Below the pieces are notes generated by a model. That model saw nothing but the letters and a program-made list of their open reading frames with translations. It did not search any database and was not told the DNA's origin. From an uncultured Lachnospiraceae bacterium (GTDB lineage Bacteria > Bacillota > Clostridia > Lachnospirales > Lachnospiraceae), in assembly GCA_947631605.1 (NCBI GenBank), contig CANRMC010000010.1:1-36561 (forward strand): DNA of 36,561 nt, given 5' to 3'. The translations under genes and the position numbers were made by a program. The stretch's first letter is position 1; the number at the start of each line of letters is the position of its first letter. Of the stretch, positions 32,933 through 36,561 are shown in pieces.

Positions 32933-33691
32933 TTACTTCTTTACTATCAGCTTCTGTCCTACATAAATAAGATTCGCATTTTTTATTTGATTTAATTTCT
33001 TTAACATATAAATGGTTGTGCCGTATTTTCTGGCGATTCCTGTCAGGGTATCGCCGGCTTTCACCGTATAGATCACAGGTTTTTCGGCAGGTGTTTCCGG
33101 CTTCGTAAGATCTGTATTTAATACCAGCGTTACCAGATCCCTGTAGCTGATATTCATATCTACATTACCGGCAATTCCGTCTATCCTTCCTTCAGATGAA
33201 TACTGCCATATATCAATAGCACCCTCATAGGTCAGTTCCTTGCTATACTGCGCTACCCACTTGGAGAAACGCTCCAAACCTTTCAGATAGTTTTCCCACC
33301 AGAATTTATTCGCATAGACGCCGCACCAGTAACCGGCCTTTTCGATGATGTCGCCGAAGACCTCCGCTCCCTTTCTTGCATAATCCTCCGTCCCTTCCTC
33401 CTCTAAATCCAGATAAACCGGAAGCGACAATTTGTAGCCTTTTACAAGCCGAAGCACATGAGCCGCTTCACTTCGGCTGTCTGCCTCATTTTTCGCATAT
33501 GAATATAGGTACACGCCGAAGGGAATCTGAAGTCTGGTACACTCATCCGCGTTCCGTTTGAACTGTGCGTCGTCCTGCTTTTTTAAATTTTTGCCATATC
33601 CGCACCGAAGGATCACCGCTTCTATTCCGGATCTCTTCACCTTTTCCCAGTCGATAACGCCCTGAAATGTTGATACATCTATAATTTTCAT
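32933..33691 (-). CDS. GH25 lysozyme-like muramidase with C-terminal LysM domain
   Basis: The protein has 252 aa. Residues about 1-190 are a glycoside hydrolase 25 catalytic domain: [17 protein letters not shown] at the start with its Asp, [22 protein letters not shown] with the catalytic acids near 97, and [14 protein letters not shown]. Residues about 207-252 are one LysM ([17 protein letters not shown]...[11 protein letters not shown]) that binds peptidoglycan. The family cuts the MurNAc-GlcNAc glycan strand. There is no N-terminal signal peptide, as in phage endolysins, yet no holin or phage gene is nearby. AAGGAAT precedes the ATG. It follows the diguanylate cyclase by 69 nt without a terminator, so co-transcription is possible. 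Confidence 0.93.
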   Translation of the reverse strand: MKIIDVSTFQGVIDWEKVKRSGIEAVILRCGYGKNLKKQDDAQFKRNADECTRLQIPFGVYLYSYAKNEADSRSEAAHVLRLVKGYKLSLPVYLDLEEEGTEDYARKGAEVFGDIIEKAGYWCGVYANKFWWENYLKGLERFSKWVAQYSKELTYEGAIDIWQYSSEGRIDGIAGNVDMNISYRDLVTLVLNTDLTKPETPAEKPVIYTVKAGDTLTGIARKYGTTIYMLKKLNQIKNANLIYVGQKLIVKK

Positions 33692-33760
33692 TTTATTCCT
33701 TCATTTTTTCTTTTACCTATCTATTATGAAGAAATCCCGAAATGCGTGTCTGTTTTTATT

Positions 33761-35422
33761 TTAATGACTGCTCTTTTTCCGCCTCTTGCACTCGTACATC
33801 CTCTGATCCGCCAGCAGCTCGGCATTCTTCAGGCTTTCACCGGACATTTGGTGCAAAGCCATGCCGTAAGCGATTTCCAACGGAACCGGCGGATTCTCAC
33901 TCTGATTATACGCCTGTATATTTTTTTCCATGTCCTGCAGGGCATGTTTCGCATTTTCCACGTCAGCGGATTCCGTTATCAGCACGATAAACTCATCACC
34001 GCCCGTCCGGTAGCAGGCGCCGATTTCCTCAAAGCTTTTCTGAATCGCATTTGCTGCGGCTATGATATGTTTATCGCCTGCCATATGCCCGTACTCATCA
34101 TTTACCTTTTTCATATTATTGATGTCAAATTGAATTACGATGCACGTTTCTTCCGGCCGCCCCTGCAGCTCCGATTCCACTTCGTTGAATGCCCGCCTGT
34201 TTTTGAGTCCGGTCAGACCGTCCAGATATGCCAGCCGCGCCATAACCTCTGCCTGCCCTTTTTCCATACGGACACGGCTGTATTCCCTGATAAAGTAGAT
34301 ACCGATCAGCACCAGAAAGATAAATGCGCCTATACAGGTATAAAAACTGGCGCTCTGGTCGACGCCTTCAATAAAACGGTACCGCAAAAGGTCGATACCC
34401 GTTCCAAGTATTCCTGCACCCAGTCCCAGGATCAGAACGATCAGGAAACTTCGTTCCATACTCTTTTTATGGATCGCGGAAACCACCAGATATATACCCA
34501 TGCATAACGCCACAACAATGATACACTGCGAAACCGTGACTAAATTAAAATAATCCACAATCTTCAAAGACGAAAGCGTGATATTTAATATGAAATTTAC
34601 GCATATCAAAAAGAACAGAACCGGCAGAAGCTTCGTCTTTTTCTGATTTACCGCTCCCGCAATAAAAGAAACCGGAAAATACGGCAGAAAGATCAGCGTA
34701 ATATAGTTGATCATGCGGATTACCGCCGGGCTCTGCGTCAGAACCTGCAGAACCATTGTATCATTTACCGCCCATATAGCGATCAAAGCGGAAAATGCTC
34801 CGAGAGAAAAGAATTCGATCTGCTGCTCCTGATTTTCATGAGCAGTCAGTATACTTACCAGAATCAGAATAATGCCGAGGATCAACATCAAAAGACAGAT
34901 ACAGAAACCCGGTATTCCTTTTTTGAATAAATCCCCCATATACATGCCCGGATCTATAACCAGCGTATTTATAAATGCCGCGGGGTTCCTGTCGAAAATC
35001 GGAAACAGCTTCAGCGTAATGGTTTCGGTGCCGACCGGGATCGGGATTTCATGAATATACATGCCGTAGGAGCTGCCCAGAATATCTTTCTGCTCCGGAT
35101 AATAGGTGTATATAACATTTTTATCTGCGATCACTTCAAAAAATGTATCTACGCTTTTGAAGCACAGCCTCTTATTCGTAAAATCAATATCTGCAACTGA
35201 ACGCTCAATCGTAATATCCCCGTGAGGCAGATCGCTGAGCATAACAAAATTACCGGCTTCCGTTTCCCATCCGGAATCCAGATTGATGATCGCATCATTA
35301 TAAAAATGTTTGGAGGCATCCTTTGTATTCATCCCCACCATGGCATAACCCACAATGATGAGGATTACGAAAAGCGCCGTCCACCAATACCGATCCATGT
35401 TGAATAGTTTTTTCTGTTTCAA
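33761..35422 (-). CDS. Membrane 7TM (DISM-like) GGDEF diguanylate cyclase
   Basis: The protein has 553 aa. A first membrane helix (about 13-30) leads to an extracellular beta-rich sensor of about 150 residues. About seven membrane helices follow (roughly 190-400), as in 7TMR-DISM receptors, and then a cytosolic GGDEF domain (about 415-550). The catalytic loop is intact (RTGGDEF), with DGLTGLKNRRAF and FDINNMKKVNDEYGH upstream, so it should make cyclic di-GMP. The inhibitory RxxD site expected just before GGDEF is missing (E and G at those positions). The likely start is TTG at 35420-35422, with AGGAG about 10 nt upstream; the ATG eight codons in lacks such a site. Ligand unknown. Confidence 0.92.
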   Translation of the reverse strand: MKQKKLFNMDRYWWTALFVILIIVGYAMVGMNTKDASKHFYNDAIINLDSGWETEAGNFVMLSDLPHGDITIERSVADIDFTNKRLCFKSVDTFFEVIADKNVIYTYYPEQKDILGSSYGMYIHEIPIPVGTETITLKLFPIFDRNPAAFINTLVIDPGMYMGDLFKKGIPGFCICLLMLILGIILILVSILTAHENQEQQIEFFSLGAFSALIAIWAVNDTMVLQVLTQSPAVIRMINYITLIFLPYFPVSFIAGAVNQKKTKLLPVLFFLICVNFILNITLSSLKIVDYFNLVTVSQCIIVVALCMGIYLVVSAIHKKSMERSFLIVLILGLGAGILGTGIDLLRYRFIEGVDQSASFYTCIGAFIFLVLIGIYFIREYSRVRMEKGQAEVMARLAYLDGLTGLKNRRAFNEVESELQGRPEETCIVIQFDINNMKKVNDEYGHMAGDKHIIAAANAIQKSFEEIGACYRTGGDEFIVLITESADVENAKHALQDMEKNIQAYNQSENPPVPLEIAYGMALHQMSGESLKNAELLADQRMYECKRRKKSSH

Positions 35423-35444
35423 TTTTTTCTACTCCTGTTATCAG

Positions 35445-35471
35445 ACTATATCATCAATAAATGATTGTCAA
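35445..35471 (-). promoter_or_regulatory. Possible promoter of the diguanylate cyclase gene
   Basis: On the minus strand TTGACA (35466-35471) and TATAGT (35445-35450) are separated by only 15 nt, shorter than optimal. It lies between the tRNA terminator and the cyclase start, which is the right place. Confidence 0.4.
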
Positions 35472-35485
35472 TTGTAAAATAACTG

Positions 35486-35520
35486 CAAAAAAAGCCTAAA
35501 CCCATAATCAGGTTTAAGCT
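35486..35520 (-). terminator. Terminator of the tRNA operon
   Basis: On the minus strand AGCTTAAACC (35511-35520) pairs fully with GGTTTAGGCT (35493-35502), with one G-U pair and an 8-nt loop, followed by TTTTTTT. It starts 6 nt beyond the 3' end of tRNA-Leu. Confidence 0.92.
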
Positions 35521-35526
35521 TTATAG

Positions 35527-35612
35527 TGCCGGCGACCGGAATCGAACCGGTACGAGTGTCGCCACCCGCAGGATTTTAAGTCCTGTGCGTCTGCCAGTTC
35601 CGCCACGCCGGC
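35527..35612 (-). tRNA. tRNA-Leu (UAA)
   Basis: An 86-nt class II tRNA with a long variable arm. The acceptor arm is GCCGGCG/CGCCGGC with discriminator A. Anticodon TAA lies in GGACTTAAAATCC, and a T arm with GGTTCGATTCC is present. CCA is not encoded. It is the last gene of the four-tRNA operon. Confidence 0.97.
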
Positions 35613-35637
35613 TTATTAATGTAGTTAATGATAAAAG

Positions 35638-35711
35638 CGACCCAGACGGGACTCGAACCCGTGACCTCCGCCGTGACAGGGCGGCGCTCTAACCAACTGA
35701 GCCACTGGGCC
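35638..35711 (-). tRNA. tRNA-Asp (GUC)
   Basis: A 74-nt cloverleaf with acceptor GGCCCAG/CTGGGTC and discriminator G. Anticodon GTC lies in CCCTGTCACGG, and the T loop is GGTTCGAGTCC. CCA is not encoded. It is third in the operon, 25 nt before tRNA-Leu. Confidence 0.97.
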
Positions 35712-35726
35712 ATGACTATCTTCTTT

Positions 35727-35800
35727 TACCAAGCATCTGCCTTATCCTGCGAAAGGGCTGTATTCTGCGGAACGTCTGTATCCTACGGAACATCTTGGTA
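35727..35800. repeat. 18-bp triplication enclosed by a 7-bp inverted repeat in the tRNA spacer
   Basis: Three contiguous 18-bp units occupy 35739-35756, 35757-35774 and 35775-35792. Neighbouring units agree at 13 and 14 of 18 positions around a core TATYCTRCGGAA. The array lies between TACCAAG (35727-35733) and CTTGGTA (35794-35800). It fills nearly all of the 96-nt spacer between tRNA-Met and tRNA-Asp and would be part of the tRNA precursor. Confidence 0.7.
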
Positions 35801-35807
35801 TGAATAG

Positions 35808-35881
35808 TGGACGTTCAGGGACTCGAACCCGGGACCGATCGGTTATGAGCCGATTGCTCTAACCAACTGAGCTAAACGTCC
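35808..35881 (-). tRNA. tRNA with CAU anticodon (tRNA-Met, or tRNA-Ile2)
   Basis: A 74-nt cloverleaf with acceptor GGACGTT/GAACGTCC and discriminator A, D arm AGCTCAGTTGG, anticodon loop CTCATAA and T loop GGTTCGAGTCC. It is not an initiator, since it lacks the three G-C pairs flanking that anticodon loop. A CAT anticodon can belong to elongator Met or to a lysidine-modified Ile2; reading alone does not decide. CCA is not encoded. It is second in the operon. Confidence 0.9.
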
Positions 35882-35940
35882 ATAATAAATAAAATTAAGC
35901 GGATATCCGGCTGAAAACCGGAAATCTGCCAAAAAGGAAA

Positions 35941-36012
35941 TGACCCTGACGGGAATCGAACCCGTGTTACCGCCGTGAAAGGGCGATGTCTTAACCGCTT
36001 GACCACAGGGCC
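35941..36012 (-). tRNA. tRNA-Glu (UUC)
   Basis: A 72-nt cloverleaf with acceptor GGCCCTG/CAGGGTC and discriminator A. Anticodon TTC lies in CCCTTTCACGG, and the T loop is GGTTCGATTCC. CCA is not encoded. It is the first gene of the operon, about 45 nt downstream of the promoter -10. Confidence 0.97.
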
Positions 36013-36055
36013 ATATTTATTTTTCACTCCGCAAAAAGCGTTTATCCGTTGACGT

Positions 36056-36084
36056 TATCTTTAATCTTCATTTTCAACAGTCAA
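36056..36084 (-). promoter_or_regulatory. Promoter of the tRNA operon
   Basis: On the minus strand there is a TTGACT (36079-36084), a 17-nt spacer and an AAGATA (36056-36061), about 44 nt upstream of tRNA-Glu. The -10 is weak, but the position is right and it is the best candidate in the gap. Confidence 0.55.
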
Positions 36085-36130
36085 CGCAAATCAGTGTACC
36101 ACGAATATGCTTTTCCGTCAAGAGAAAACT

Positions 36131-36167
36131 TGTGTTTTTTTACGGTTTTATTGTGTTTTTTACGGTT
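36131..36167. repeat. Two-copy 16-17-bp direct repeat upstream of the tRNA promoter
   Basis: TGTGTTTTTTTACGGTT (36131-36147) and TGTGTTTTTTACGGTT (36152-36167) start 21 bp apart, two helical turns, and lie about 47-88 bp upstream of the tRNA -35. A/T-tract repeats in this position could act as an upstream element or regulator site. The rest of the gap (36013-36309) has the tRNA promoter and a terminator and no gene. Confidence 0.6.
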
Positions 36168-36212
36168 AACATATCCTAGTCAAAGAAAGAAAGCCGTCTT
36201 AAACCCCTCTTG

Positions 36213-36253
36213 CAAAAAAAGACCCAGAAAAGAAATATCTCTTCCTGAGTCTT
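36213..36253 (-). terminator. Terminator downstream of the Panacea-domain gene
   Basis: On the minus strand GACTCAGGAAG pairs with CTTTTCTGGGTC-type sequence (36221-36251, stem of about 11 bp with G-U pairs), followed by TTTTTTTGC. It lies about 57 nt after the stop at 36310. Confidence 0.8.
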
Positions 36254-36309
36254 AAGTCTTCGATTATTTAGTCGTCCGCTATGGCATCGCCATTTTTTAT
36301 TATTCCTTA

Positions 36310-36561
36310 TCATAGAACAGATGCGCTGTTCATTAGCATATCGTGAATGTAAGCGTTAAGCCCTTCTTCCGTCCCGATTCCATATTTACGGTTTACGGCC
36401 ACGTAATATTTCATGATACGCTCTTTTGGCAAAAGCTCACTGGACGGAATACTGTCTCCGTAACCTTTTCTAGCTTCCTTCCAAGGATCCTCATTATGCG
36501 TGATTCGCTCCAGAACCTTGCCGCCATACATACCGAACGTATTCACCACAAGATCGATTAC
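36310..36561 (-). CDS. Panacea-domain (SocA/DUF4065-like) protein, C-terminal part (runs off the right edge)
   Basis: There are 83 codons up to the window edge, open at the 5' side; an internal GTG is not the start. The visible part, with VLERITHNEDPWKEARKGYG and a final helix YGIGTEEGLNAYIHDML, resembles the C-terminal half of Panacea proteins (SocA antitoxin-like, formerly DUF4065), where an (L)xxxTHxExPW motif is typical. These are often antitoxins or phage and mobile-element proteins. The partner, if any, would be outside the window. It has its own terminator, so it is a transcription unit separate from the tRNA operon. Confidence 0.6.
   Translation of the reverse strand, partial: VIDLVVNTFGMYGGKVLERITHNEDPWKEARKGYGDSIPSSELLPKERIMKYYVAVNRKYGIGTEEGLNAYIHDMLMNSASVL

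Noticed and set aside
32933-33691. Prophage marked by the muramidase and the upstream integrase
   Set aside because: No structural, packaging or replication genes occur. The integrase is 5 kb away with ordinary chromosomal genes between.
35808-35881. Initiator tRNA-Met
   Set aside because: The anticodon stem lacks the three consecutive G-C pairs of initiator tRNAs, and the first acceptor pair is a normal G-C pair.

Overview
The window looks like chromosomal DNA of a low-to-mid GC Firmicute, most likely a gut Lachnospiraceae relative. I infer this from the strong AGGAGG-type ribosome sites, TTGACA/TATAAT promoters, tRNA genes without encoded CCA, clostridial ChW repeats, a KTGD-type sorting signal, and Clostridia-typical small families (TSCPD protein, OhrR-type MarR, GyrI-fused AraC). 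No species call is possible from sequence reading alone.

Layout. (1) Positions 1-4511 hold a minus-strand housekeeping operon behind a good promoter at 4483-4511: a THUMP RNA methyltransferase, a membrane-anchored or secreted papain-like protease, the RdgB-type nucleotide pyrophosphatase, a YfcE/MJ0936-type phosphoesterase, and the N-terminus of an RlmD-like rRNA methyltransferase. Short intergenic triplications follow the stops of rdgB and the phosphoesterase gene. (2) 4521-6715: a single-domain rhodanese, a 56-residue Asn/Ser protein with its own terminator, and glucose-6-phosphate isomerase. (3) 6736-26480: two surface proteins, about 20 kb of one strand. One is a 1520-aa Big_2/ChW protein. 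The other is a 4962-aa adhesin with a SdrD_B/SpaA-like front end, 26 tandem pilin-type isopeptide domains and a sortase signal. (4) 26591-29578: a truncated coding remnant, a complete tyrosine integrase, and an HTH plus nucleotidyltransferase pair that looks like an AbiE/MNT-type toxin-antitoxin module. I read this as a small or decayed island. (5) 29581-32916: a PPP-family phosphatase, then a divergent pair: an AraC-GyrI regulator on the minus strand and a peroxide operon (glutathione peroxidase, TSCPD protein, OhrR-like repressor) on the plus strand. (6) 32933-35471: a GH25-LysM muramidase and a 7TM GGDEF diguanylate cyclase. (7) 35486-36084: a four-tRNA operon (Glu-Met-Asp-Leu). (8) The right edge carries the 3' part of a Panacea (SocA-like) gene.

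How the parts relate. The adhesin and the ChW protein form a surface module with no sortase in view, so a sortase elsewhere must anchor the adhesin. The muramidase and the cyclase fit the envelope and lifestyle theme only loosely. The peroxide operon is self-contained: its putative sensor is its last gene and a dyad overlaps its promoter. The most unusual signals are the very long isopeptide array, with one domain that has lost two of its three bond-forming residues, and a group of short tandem repeats after stop codons that share a CATCAAYCC core. Neither is a proven new system.
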